Shown in pieces: positions 48,804-60,232 of a stretch of DNA of 64,000 nt. Every line of letters starts with the position of its first letter. Within the stretch, counting starts at the first letter, position 1. The DNA is from Zingiber officinale. Its lineage: Eukaryota; Streptophyta; Magnoliopsida; Zingiberales; Zingiberaceae. The notes below the pieces were generated by a model, which saw only the letters and a list, made by a program, of their open reading frames with translations, was not told where the DNA came from and searched no databases. Position numbers and translations under genes: made by a program. The stretch is from positions 11,865,705 through 11,929,704 of the forward strand of contig NC_055987.1 of assembly GCF_018446385.1 (NCBI RefSeq), in the 5' to 3' direction.

Positions 48804-49660
48804 AACAATGCATCATGCATTTGAACCTATCCCAAGGCTCTCCCTACACCTATGCTCCCCATGAGCTAGGATTTTTACAACGGGCTTTTTAAGAACCTAT
48901 CCCAAGGCTCCCCCTACGCAAAGGCACTTTCAGGTTTTCCCAACTAAACCTTACTTCTCCCCCTTTGCCTAACATCCAAAAGGTCCTCCAACAATATCTC
49001 AATTGTTGAAAACTTGTCATTCCAATTGACCCTAAACTTATGTGTTTATCCCCCATGGATTTCATACACTTGTATGAGTTGACTTGGTCAAAATCCGGTC
49101 CGAAAACAATTTCGGATCGTACGATCTGCAAGAAGTGCCGATCGATTGGTCGCATCATCGGTTGAGCGAATGCTTCATGTTTCCGATCTGCAACTTTAGG
49201 TGATCGAGTGCATCGCTAAAACTAGCGATCGGCCGTTTCAGACCTTTTTTTCGCATTTCACCCAATTTCAGAAATGCACCAATAATTCCACAGACCTCCA
49301 AAAATCCCCAAATTTTGTGGAGATGTCTGTTTTACCCATGTCTACTTGGGAAAAATACATTCAAAAATGTATCTATCACCAATCCCAAGATTGACACAAA
49401 ACTCAAAACTAGCTAAAAAGTTCAATTGAACCTTGACCTAAAGTCCTAGTTTTGGCTTCCTCTTGATGTATTTGTCCATATTAACCCACAATGCATCCCT
49501 AGCATTGGTTTATATGGCATTTATACATCCAAAACCAATTTTCATGCTATATGACCCCAATTGTCATATTTCTTGCATGAAACATAAACTAATTGTGCCA
49601 AAACCCTAGGTTTGAGACTCAAGTCCGTCTCCAAACCACTTGGCACATTCCATGGCTTGT

Positions 49661-51351
49661 CTAGACTCCCAAGTAAAACCCCCTTGAGATCCATTGGCCA
49701 TGGGTCCCAAATTGACTCTTTGAGCACCCCCTAGAGCTCTTAACCTTAGTCACCTCCCTAGGTGACTCATCCACAATGGCTAGGCCACATCGGTCCACCC
49801 CTGGTGAAACTTGGCCTACAAATCTAACTTTCTTAACCTTGGACACTTTGTCCTTGGTTAATTTCTCCTTACCATTAAATGGTTTTCCCTTGCCATTTAT
49901 TGACTTCTCCTTGCTATAGTCATATGCAACCCTAGCATAAGACTTTCCCTTAGCTTTGGAGGACTCTCTCTTGCCATGATCATTTGCCACCCTAGCACAT
50001 GATCTCTCATTAGCCTTAGAGGAACTAGATCGGTATCCCAAGCCCGATCTATCATTGTTGGGTCTTTGGCTACCCAACGTCATCCTTAATTCCTTAGATC
50101 CAACATTGAATCTCTTAAGGAATTGTTCCAACATATCAAGCTTTCCCCTTAAAGCTTGATTCTCCTTCTCTAGGTTTCTAACCCTAGAGTTAATTTGTCC
50201 AAATTGGACATTCCTAGACCTACCCTTCCTAGGCATGTGTCTCCCCTTCTTGGGATTAATACCTTAGGTCTCCCTAGGTCTATTGTTTCTAGATTTTTCA
50301 TGCATAGATTTCCTAGGGTTTTGATCTACATTAACCCTATTCCTATCATGATATTTAAATCTAAAATTTTGCATGGGTAAATATAACAATTATTCCTAGC
50401 ATGCATGGAGGAATTTAAATTTGATTTCGAATTTAAATTTGGGTTTACCTTACCCTTTACCTTTGGAGCTCCCCCTTGACATGAGCCCCTCTTCTTCTTC
50501 TCCCACTTCTTTAGATGCTCCAACTTCTTGAACTCTCCCTTCCTTGAGCATCTTGTGTGGTAGTGTCCAAGTTCTCCACACGTGAAGCATCTAATGTGCT
50601 TCTTCTCCTTCTTCTTCCTACAACTCAAATTAGATTCTAAATGAATTGAATTGAGTTTAGGAGATACCTTCTTCTTACTCATTGGACACCTACTCTTGTA
50701 GTGTCCCTTCTCATTACATCCGAAGCAAATTATGTTGTTCTTTGACTTCACTTCGATGGAGGTGCTTGCTATGTTTACTTCCAAGACTTCATCTTCTTCA
50801 CTTGTCTTGGAATCTTCTTCAATTCTTGAGGATGTAGATGATACCTCATCTTCCTTCTCCTCCTCGGATATTGAGCGTGACTCAACTTCCGTTTGCTCCA
50901 CCTCCTCTTCTTGAGCTACTAAACCCAACTCCTTGGGCTCCACATCCGATTGGTCCTTCTTCTCCTCTTGGACCACTTCATCACTTTCTTCGGATTTTTC
51001 TTCTTCTTCTTATGTAGGCAAAAATTCCTCCCATGGAAATTTCTTCACTTTACTCCACAATTCATGGGCGTTCTCATATTTACCTACACCACTTATCACA
51101 TTAGGAGGCAATAAATCAATTAAAATTGCTATTACCTTTGAGTTTGCCTCCGATCGTGAGGTTTGCTCCTCCGTCCAATGTCGTGTTCGGAGCTTCTTCC
51201 CTTTCTTGTCTTTAGGGACTTCAAATGGCTCTTCCACCACCATCATTGTGTCCCAATCCGTCTCGAAGAAGTTCTTCATCTTCACCATCCAAAAGGTGAT
51301 ATCCCATAAGCTTCCTCCTTCGAACTTTGGCGGTTTTATCAAGCCGGTCAT
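49661..51351 (-). pseudogene. Gag-like gene of element F with stop and frameshift
   Basis: Starts at 51351, 42 bases inside the primer site: MTGLIKPPKFEGGSLWD and FWMVKMKNFFETDWD, then HELWSKVKK. TAA at 51010-51012 interrupts. The same frame continues from 50976 through an acidic Glu/Ser region to two CCHC knuckles, CFGCNEKGHYKSRC and CFTCGELGHYHTRC. A frameshift near 50330-50240 leads to the last block (50236-49661), with a coiled coil NLEKENQALRGKLDMLEQFL. The usual SEYL...WVPR ending of the other gags is not clear here. No pol. Confidence 0.85.
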
Positions 51352-51839
51352 CTTGTGCTTCCTTGGCGGTTAGTCCAACGGAGAGCGTCCTCGCTCTGAT
51401 ACCACTTGTTGGGGATCGGACGACCGGCTTGAAGGGGGGTTGGATAGACGGCGCCCCCAAATACTCGCTTTCTACACTATTGTTAGTATGCGCAGCGGAA
51501 ATCTAATACTAACTACAAATATGAATACAAAGAAAGCTTAAGACAAGAATAAGAAATGCAAACCAAGCTAACACGTTGTTTAACGTGGTTCGGAGATTAG
51601 GGCTCCTACTCCACGGCTGTCCGTAAGGTGGACGATCCCGATCCTTCGGTGGATTACTCCCCGGAAAACTTCCGGCTAGCTCAAACCTCCTTGTGGGTGG
51701 AGAAACCTCACCACAACCCTCACAAGAGCTCCTTTGATGCTAGGGCACTGGTAGACTACTAATAGAGATTAACCACCTCTATTTCGTCAACTCAAACCAA
51801 GCTCCCAAGCTTTGGTTTTATAGGCCACGGGTTGGAAAA

Positions 51840-52015
51840 CCCCGCCTACCAGTCGACTGCTAAAACATGCAGTCGACTGCCCTCTGTGGAAATTCGACCG
51901 TTACATCCCACCGGCAGTCGACTGCCCCAGTCGACTGCACCAGTCGACTGCTAAAACATGCAGTCGACTGCTATAGTACTGCTACAGTAGCGCTACAGTA
52001 CTGCTACAGTAAAAC
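51840..52015 (-). repeat. CAGTCGACTG palindromes in 5' LTR of F
   Basis: Six copies of CAGTCGACTG in 130 bp, including GGCAGTCGACTGCC at 51913-51926, beside 'ctacagta' repeats (51982-52011). They lie about 25 bp upstream, in the element's sense, of CCTATAAAACC (51814-51824). The 3' LTR has no intact copy at the same place (47870-48030). Confidence 0.88.
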
Positions 52016-52484
52016 CCTAAAAACTAGGATTTTACTCCGAGTACAATCTCTCGTGCACTCGTACCCTCACCCTTATGACTCACTTGATGCTTCCTTTGCA
52101 GCTTTGACCTTTTACCTTCAAGCCTACTTCCTTTGGCTCTCGTCCCTCGGATGCATTCAAGCCCGCGGCTCGTCCCCAATGCCATCCTTCGCGTATGCCT
52201 CGAAGTCGCTTCCCTCGGCCCTTGTCCTCGCTGCCTTGTCCATGGTCCCTCAGATGCTCCATCCTTCACCAGACCCGAAGCCATCAACCTGAGTCACATG
52301 TGTATCCTGCAAACCTGCACAACTCAAATACACATATCAAATACAAGGGTGAACCTAACTTAAACCCTTTGCCCAAACACCAAAACACATGGTCGCACGG
52401 ACCATTGGGATTGCTCCAACACAATGCAGGTGCAGTTGTCCATGCGGAGAGATACTGATCAAGGTCTGATCAGGTTAAATGAAG

Positions 52485-53060
52485 AAGAGTCAAGTAGGTC
52501 AAGGTTGACCGGATACTTGACTGGGAAGTCCTAACTGGGATGTTAGGCAGAGTGAAAATCCTAGTGAGTGAAGCTAGGTGAGAGGAAAAGTCCTGATGAG
52601 TGAAGCCCTCGAAAGTCGGTGAGTGAAGCGAAAATCTCGTGAGAAGCGCGGTGAAAATCAGTGAGTGAAGCTAGGTGAAAAGCCAGTGAGTGATGAGTGA
52701 AGCTGGGTGGTGAAAGTCCGGTGAGTGAAGCTCGGTGGAGTGAAGCAGTGCAAAGTCGTGAGTGAGAAAAGTCACGAAGGTCGTAAGGTCATGATTAAAA
52801 TCCGGTGAGTGAAGCGGTGAAAACCCTAGTGAGTGAAGCTAGGTGAAAGTCCCGTGAGTGAAGCCGGGCAGGAAAATCCAGATGGATCAAGGGTGATCGA
52901 CATCTGGTGTGTTGTGAAGGTCAGTAGGTCAAGGGAGTGACCGGATACTTGAAGAAAAGTCCAAGTGGGTCAAGGTTGATCGGACACTTGGTGGGAGTCT
53001 TAGCAGGTCAAGGGTGACGGATGCTAAGCATGATGTACCAACAGGTCAAGGTTGCCGGAT
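52485..53060 (+). repeat. Hairpin array in LTR1 of D, partly eroded
   Basis: The same 'gtgagtgaag' units as A2, but from about 52600 many units have lost one stem arm by small deletions (for example 'gaaagtcggtgagtgaagcgaaaatc'). The long GGTCAAGGTTGACC units at the right end still pair. Confidence 0.7.
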
Positions 53061-53099
53061 GTTGGTTTGGAAGGCTTGGGACTTGGTTTGGGCAAAAAC

Positions 53100-53365
53100 C
53101 AGTTCGGATCGATCTGGGACCGATCCGATACGACGGCCCGGTGACCGATCGGTAATTGAGTGAACAGCTGGATTATCGATCGGTCAAGAAGACCGATCGT
53201 GAGGCAACGAGAGAAGAAGGAGAAAGGCCGATCGGTCCTGGGGACCGTTACTCTGAACGACCGACAGATACATAGCCGATCGGTCTCAGCTATCGATCTC
53301 CCGGGACCGATCGAGGTTCCCTGACCGATCAGAAGGACCGATCGGCCAGCGATCGATCTGCTAGC
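53100..53365 (+). repeat. ACCGATCGGT palindrome array in LTR1 of D
   Basis: About ten CGATCGGT/ACCGATCG dyads or half-dyads. The TATA-like TATAAGA is at 53419-53425. Corresponding segments of LTR2 (58075-58330) and LTR3 (62730-62960) are strongly different. Confidence 0.75.
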
Positions 53366-54000
53366 GTTAGCAGCGGTCTTCGCCTCTTTTTGTCTTGGCT
53401 TCTTCTTGGTGGATGCGGTATAAGAGGTGAGGCTTTCGCGGTAACTCTCTCACTCTTCCTCGGTCACGCTTCGCTTCTTTCACGTGCTCTTGAGCTTCTT
53501 GAGCTCCAAGCTTGGGTGAGCTTCTTGAGTTGCTTGTTGGCATTCGTCGTGAAGTTGGTGCTTCATCCGGACTTCCAATAGGCAAGCGAGTATTTGTACA
53601 TTCATTGTGTATTTTGTTCTTGCTCTTCTTTGTATTTCCATATTTGTTGCAAGTTATTGTGGCGAGGTTTCTCCACCCACAAGGAGTACTTATTAGCTTG
53701 GTTCTCGGGACTCATCCACCCAGATTGATAGGGCTCGTCCACCTTACGGACACGCCGAGGAGTAGGAGTATATCTCCGAACCTCGTTACATCCATCGAGT
53801 TTGAGGTTTGTCTTCTTCCTTTTCGTTTCTACGGTTTCATTTCCGCTGCGCTAACCCTAATCGTAGGAAGAAACGCGAAGAATTTGGGACGGCTATTCAC
53901 ACCCCCCCCCTCTCTAGCCGAGTACAACGATCCTAACAAGTGGTATCAGAGCGAGGTCGCTTTTCGTTGGATCAACACCCGGGGGAGCACGAGCTAGAGA

Positions 54001-55470
54001 ATGGATTTATTTGGAGAAAATGTCACGATTCCACCCTTCTACGATCGCGACGACTTCGCGTTTTGGAAGGTAAGAATGAAGTACTTTCTTATGACTAACC
54101 TTGAAAATTGGAGTTGTGTTCAATTAGGTTTCAAGCCTCCGATGGACAAGAAAGGAGAAACCCTAGAGAAGAAGGAGTGAACCAAGGAACAAGTCCACCA
54201 ATCCCTAGTCAACGATGAGGTATTGAAAATTTTTGAATTCTCTTTACCTAATTATGTTTTGTGTAAGATAGGTGGATACAACAATGCCAAGGAGTTGTGG
54301 AACAACTTGGCTAAGTTCCATGAGGGGAACTCCACTTCAAGCCATGAAGAGGAGTCAAGTGAGCCAAGTAGCTCACATCATGGAGGAGAGGAATTAGAAG
54401 TTGAGGGCTACTCAACATCTAAGGAAGAAGAGGAGGAAAGTTCTTCTTCAAGAATGGAGCAAGAGGAAGAAGCTTCTACCTCCGGAAGGGATGAAGAAGA
54501 AAGTCTTCATCCATCCTCAACCCTAGGTAACTCAAGCATTTCAATTTCAAATAAATTACACATAATGTGCTTTGAGTGTAGGGAATTTGGACATTACAAG
54601 AGTAAATGTCCAAAGAGGGTTAGAAAGACTCCACCGGCGCCAAAGGTCAAGGAAGCCGGAGTCCCAACACGCAAGGGCAAGGAGCACGTGGTGTGCTTCC
54701 AATGCAAGCGAAGGGGACATTATCGGAGCCAATGTCCGAGGGGGAGGCAATCTCACAAGGACAAGAGATCGAGCACATGTATAGGGGAGCTAGGGCAAAC
54801 CCTAAGGTAATCTCTAAGGCACATTCTTGCAATTCTAGTAGGATGCATGCTAGTAGCCTTATTGCTATTGTCAAGAATGATAAGCATGTTAATTATAGAA
54901 ATCGATACACATGCTTAGGTGCCAAACATGTGAGCCTAGATAAGGATAACACTAGGAAAGCCAATCCTAGAATTAACCCATCTAAGGCTAAGGAAAATCT
55001 AGGTAGAAATCCCAAATCAACTAGACATATGCCTAGGAGTACCTCAAAGAACAATGACAAATTAAAAATTGAGGTATTAGAGAAAGAAAATCAAGTCTTG
55101 AGGTCAAGACTTGACTCTCTAGAAAAGGCTCTTGAGGATTTGACTCTAGGGTCTAGGGGTCAAAAACCAATGTCCAAGGACAAGAAAGGTTTGGGTCACA
55201 AACCTAAGTCCCAAGTGGTCAAGCCCACTTATCATAATGTTCCATTCGATTATGGAACAAAATCTAGGGCTAGGAAGACCATCACCAAGGTCACAAGGGG
55301 AGTCACCCCTAGAGTGGATCTTGATGAGTCCCAAATGACCAAGGCTTTAAAGCCTAGGAGGGTCATTAGGAGGGTTGCTAGGGAAGACATCCCTAGTGAA
55401 TATTTAGTGAACCCAATGAGCTAATAGGTATTGGGTTCCTAGGAGCGTGATTTCATCACGCTAGATGAGT
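54001..55470 (+). pseudogene. Gag-like gene of element D, first copy
   Basis: Starts MDLFGENVTIPPFYDRDDFA, followed by FWKVRMKYFLMTNLENW, 49 bases after the primer site. TGA at 54178-54180 stands where Trp is expected (KKE*TKEQ). The frame continues with AKELWNNLAKFHEGNS, an acidic Ser/Glu region and two CCHC knuckles, CFECREFGHYKSKC and CFQCKRRGHYRSQC, to a stop at 54810. A frameshift near 54770-54800 joins the last block (to 55424): a coiled coil EVLEKENQVLRSRLDSLEKA and the tail SEYLVNPMS. Small lesions remove the final WVPR frame. No pol follows. Confidence 0.87.
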
Positions 55471-57247
55471 TAGGGTGTGCCAACCTTACTTGAATAGGTA
55501 GTTAACCTAATCATGGCAAAAGGTGGCACTTTAGGATTTTTCAAGGTATAATCAAGCCTTAAAAATGAAATTAAGAATTATTCCTAAGGTGATTAGAATG
55601 TGCCAATCAAATTTGAGGATTTTTCTAGAATCAATCTAGTTGGCACATAGTGATCTAAAGGTCTTGAGGATATGATTTTAGGTCTATTACACTTAGGAAT
55701 ATAGAATTTATGGAAAAATGATCAAAATTATCAAAAATGGCAATTAAGGCTAGAATTAGGTATCTTCTATACCTTTACATGTTATTTGCCATATATTGTT
55801 TGTCATATGCCATGTCATGACATCATATTTAATTTATTATCATTTGAAATGTCATGATAATGCTTAGGTTAGTTAAATGTCATGCTCTATTTAAGTTTCA
55901 TACTTTATGCCATGACATCATGACATTGGCACATGTTTTCATTTATGATACTATTTTATGTCATGTCATCATCTTTTGCATTTATAATCAACTAATTTGA
56001 TTTAAGGACAAAAACATAATTTGATATGGAAATCAAATTGTTATTTAGAAAATGCATGAGAACTTAGCCTAAGATAACCTAAACCCATATCTCACATCAA
56101 AATTGACTTGGATGTGTTTGATACACCTTAGATGTGTGTGAGATATTAAGATGATGAGTTAGGAACAAGGTGCATAGTTCTTGTACCTAGATGAGCCTAA
56201 TTAAAAATTGGGGATCATAGGGAAAGCTTGTGTACAAGTCATGTATATTTAGCCCTAAGATTGTGGTCCTAAATTAAAGGGTTTAAAATCATTTCAAAAT
56301 TGATTTGAAAAACCTTGATGAAGCTTTTCTAGTGATAGCATTCATCATTGAATAAGGTGATACAAAGATGAGTTAACTTTGAGTTATTTCAAAGACTTGT
56401 GAACTTTGTATCAAGATTGAAAAATGGAAGCTATTTTCATAGAAAACTATTTTTCCATGATAGTATATGTTATGAGAAATGTATCCTCAAAATTTCATAA
56501 TTTTTGGAATTTTCTGTAATTTTATAGAGGTTTCTGAATTTCGTGGAGAGAAATCAGAACTTATCAGACCTTTATCAGGTTTGTGGACTGATCAGAAGGG
56601 TTTCTGATCGGTCCAGGGGAGCCTGGATCGGTCTGGTGACCGATCAGGGCGTGCCAACCTGCTGAATTTTGACTGCTTGTCTGAAATTGCAGCTATGGAA
56701 GTGGTGTTTTAGAGTTCTAAAGGTTTGAAACTCTCCAAGACATTGTTGGTGCAATGGTCAGGGGGAGTTGACTTTTAGGGGGAGTTTTACCTATTGGTCA
56801 AGGGAAGTTGTCATGAGTGATATGGGATTATCACTAAATTGACTATTGACATTAGTATCAAGGGGAAAATTAAGGGTTTCAATGAAAGGTATGGGAATTT
56901 AATTAGGAAGAAACTCTTGACCTTGATTCACTCCTTTTGATGTGTGTCAAAAAGGGGAAGAATGTCTAGAGAATGTTCAAGGAAGAACATTGGAGTTAGT
57001 GGGAGAGTTTGTTGATCACGACGAGTGAAGTTGTGAACAACGATAACTTACTCTTCAGGGGGAGAGTTTGTTGATGTGTGCCAATAGGGGGAGAATGAAG
57101 AGTTTAAGTTAGGCCTTCATTATCTAAGAAGGAGGTTGCCTTCTTAGAAGGAGAATGTAAGGTTGTAACTTATGCTTCATTACCTAATGACATGAAGAAA
57201 GTTGAGGCTATTGGATTAGCCTAACTTAAAGGTATTGTCAAACATCA
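55471..57247 (+). other. Untranslated tail of element D, first copy
   Basis: About 1.8 kb without a gene between gag and the polypurine tract. It includes repeated 'atgtcatgacatcat' phrases (55800-55980) and a GATCGGTC cluster (56586-56650), so palindromes of the LTR type also occur once outside the LTR. Nearly identical to 60240-62043. Confidence 0.75.
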
Positions 57248-57260
57248 AAAAGGGGGAAAT

Positions 57261-58840
57261 TGTTGGTGCAATTTCCAGTAGGTCAAAGTTGACCTAGTTG
57301 ACCAAGCGTAAACCTTGGTCATGGTTTCGATGTTTGACAATACAGAAAGACATGTAGACATGCACAATGCAGGTGCAGTTGTCCATGCGGAGAGATACTG
57401 ATCAAGGTCTGATCAGGTTGAATGAAGAAGAGTCAAGTAGGTCAAGGTTGACCGGATACTTGACTGGGAAGTCCTAACTGGGATGTTAGGCAGAGTGAAA
57501 ATCCTAGTGAGTGAAGCTAGGTGAGAGGAAAAGTCCTGATGAGTGAAGCGCTGCGGTTGGAAAGTCCTGGTGAGTGAAGCGGTCGAAAATCTGGTGAGTG
57601 AAGCGGTGAAAATCCTAGTGAGTGAAGCTAGGCGAAAGTGAAAGTCCCGTGAGTGAAGCCGAGCGGTTGGTGAAAGTCTGGTGAGTGAAGCAGGCGGGGA
57701 AAGTCGTGAGTGAAGCGACGGTTGGAAAGTCTGGTGAGTGGAAGCGATTAGAAATCTGGTGAGTGAAGCCAAGTGAAAACCCTAGTGAGTGAAGCTAGGT
57801 GAAAGTCACAGTGAGTGAAAGGGCGAGGAAAATCCAGATGGATCATGGGTGATCGACATCCGGTGTTGTGAAGGTCAAGTAGGTCAAGGGAGTGCGGATA
57901 CTTGGATCGAAGAGAAAGTCCAAGTGGGTCAAAGGATTTGACCGGACACTTGGTGGGGAGTCTTAGCGGTCAAGGGGTGACCGGATGCTAAGCATGATGT
58001 ACCAACAGTCAAGGTTGGACCGGATGTTGGTTTGGAAGGCTTGGGACTTTGTTTGGTCAAAACCAAGTTCGGATCGATCTGGGACCGATCGGTGATCACT
58101 GATCGATGCGGTGGCCGATCAGTAACAAACAGAAGTGTACGTGGATTATCTGATCGATGCGAAGGCCGATCGGAAAGCAACGAAGAGAAGAAGGAGAAAG
58201 GCTGATCGGTCCTGGGACCGATGAGACCTCTGAGCCGTCGGGACACCTAATGGTCGGGCTTATCTGTCCCGGGACCCGATCAGAGAGGGTTCCCTGTCTG
58301 CGTCGGGCTTCGGCCTGATCGATCCTTCTCCGTTGTGAGCGGCGGTCTTACATCTTCTTCATCGGCGCTGCTTAACGGTGGATGCGGTATAAAGAGGTGA
58401 GGCTTCTGATGCGGTAACTCTCACTTTCTTCTCTGGTCGAGCTTCTTCTTCCTTTGCTGTGCTCTTGAGCTTTCTTTGAAACTCAGAAGATTGAATTGAG
58501 CTAGCCCGGTGAGAGTTGCTTGTTGGCATTAAATCAGTGAAGTTGGTGCTTCGTAGGACTTCAGTCGGCAAGAGAAATGGCGATGTGTTGTACATTCATT
58601 GTGTATTTTGTTCTTGCTCTTCTTTGTATTTCCATATTGCTGTTACACAGAGATTATTTGTGTGAGGTTTCTCCACCCAAGGGAGTACTTATTAACCCGG
58701 TTCTCCGAGGACTCATCCCAGCCGGATTGATAGGGCTTGTCACCTTACGGACACGCCCGAGGAGTAGGTATATCTCCGAACCTCGTTCGTCCATCAGTTT
58801 GAGGTTTGTCTTCTTTCCTTTACGTTTCTCTGGTTCCATT
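57261..58840 (+). mobile_element. Central LTR (LTR2) of the D dimer
   Basis: Begins TGTTGGTGCAATTTCC after a polypurine tract. It follows LTR1 in order (hairpins 57430-58035, palindromes 58075-58330, 'ggtataaagaggtgagg' near 58386, 'gtttctccacccaa') but with dozens of 1-20 base deletions and insertions. Its end and the following primer site are missing and are replaced by about 60 bp of unrelated sequence (58845-58905). Confidence 0.82.
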
Positions 58841-60232
58841 TCTTCAATGATCATGATGAGATTGGATGTTGCAGATGATTCTGATCATGACTGGTTTGGA
58901 AAGGTAGAATGAAACTGCCATTATGACTAACCTTGAAAATTGAGTTGTGTTCAGTGGGTTTCAAGCCTCCGATGGACAGAAGGAAACCCTAGAGAAGAAA
59001 GAGGTGGACCAAGGAACAAGTCCGCAATCTAGTCAACGATGAGGTATTGAAAATTTTTGAATTCTCTTTACCTAATGATGTTTTGTGTAAGATAGGTGGA
59101 TACAACAATGCCAAGGGTTGTGGAACAACTTGGCTAAGTTCCATGGGGAACTCCACTTCAGAAGAGGAGTCAAGTGAGCCAAGTAGCTCACATCATGGAG
59201 GAGGAATTAGAAGTTGAGAAGGCTACTCAACATCTAAGGGAGAAGAGGAGGAGAGTTCTTCTTCAAGAATGGAGCAAGAGGAAGAAGCTACTACCTCGGA
59301 AGGATGAAGAGAGTCTTCATCCATCCTCAACCCTAGGTAACTCAAGCATTTCAATTTCAAATAAATTACACATAATGTGCTTTGAGTGTAGAATTTGGAC
59401 ATTACAAGTAAATGTCCGAAGAGGGTTAGAAAAGACTCCACCGGGGTCAGGAAGCCGGGTCCCAACATGAAGTGAGGGAGCACGTGGTGTGCTTCAGCAA
59501 TGAGGGACATTATCGAGAGTCCAATGGGAGGCAATCTCACAAGGACAAGAGATTGACACATGTATGGGGAGCTAGAGAAAACCCTAAGGTAATCTCTAAG
59601 GCACATTCTTGCAATTCTAGTAGGATGCATGCTAGTAGCCTTATTGCTATTGTCAAGAATGATAAGCATGTTAATTATAGAAATCGATACACATGCTTAG
59701 GTGCCAAACATGTGAGCCTAGATAAGGATAACACTAGGAAAGCCAATCCTAGAATTAACTCATCTAAGGCTAAGGAAAATCTAGGTAGAAATCCCAAATC
59801 AACTAGACATATGCCTAGGAGTACCTCAAAGAACAATGACAAATTAAAAATTGAGGTATTAGAGAAAGAAAATCAAGTCTTGAGGTCAAGACTTGACTCT
59901 CTAGAAAAGGCTCTTGAGGATTTGACTCTAGGATCTAGGGGTCAAAAACCAATGTCCAAGGACAAGAAAGGTTTGGGTCACAAACCTAAGTCCCAAGTGG
60001 TCAAGCCCACTTATCATAATGTTCCATTCGATTATGGAACAAAATCTAGGGCTAGGAAGACCATCACCAAGGTCCCTAGAGTGGATCTTGATGAGTCCCA
60101 AATGACCAAGGCTTTAAAGCCTAGGAGGGTCATTAGGAGGGTTGCTAGGGAAGACATCCCTAGTGAATATTTAGTGAACCCAATGAGCTCCAATAGGTAT
60201 TGGGTTCCTAGGAGCGTGATTTCATCACGCTA
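58841..60232 (+). pseudogene. Gag-like gene of element D, second copy
   Basis: The first half (58905-59560) is riddled with small deletions: the first knuckle is reduced to CFECRIWTLQV and the second is broken. The second half (59560-60232) is almost identical to the first copy and has the coiled coil ENQVLRSRLDSLEKALEDL and the complete ending SEYLVNPMSSNRYWVPR that the first copy has lost. Confidence 0.82.

Larger units (their letters stand above)
47435..52421 (-). mobile_element. Gag-only LTR retrotransposon F nested in LTR1 of D
   Basis: Target duplication CAATG (47430-47434 and 52422-52426). The uninterrupted site is visible in the sister LTR at 57361-57370. LTRs 47435-48413 (3') and 51407-52421 (5') begin TGTTGGGGATCGG and end GCTCCAACA. 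The primer site GCTCTGATACCA (51393-51404) and the polypurine tract (48414-48430 on plus) put it on the minus strand. It contains gag only. The LTR ends resemble those of E. Confidence 0.93.

Noticed and set aside
48502..48864. Repeat protein of 120 codons (HTWTYSAEWSYDAKA-like)
   Set aside because: All three forward frames are open over the 46-47 bp tandem repeat; it lies on the antisense strand of F.
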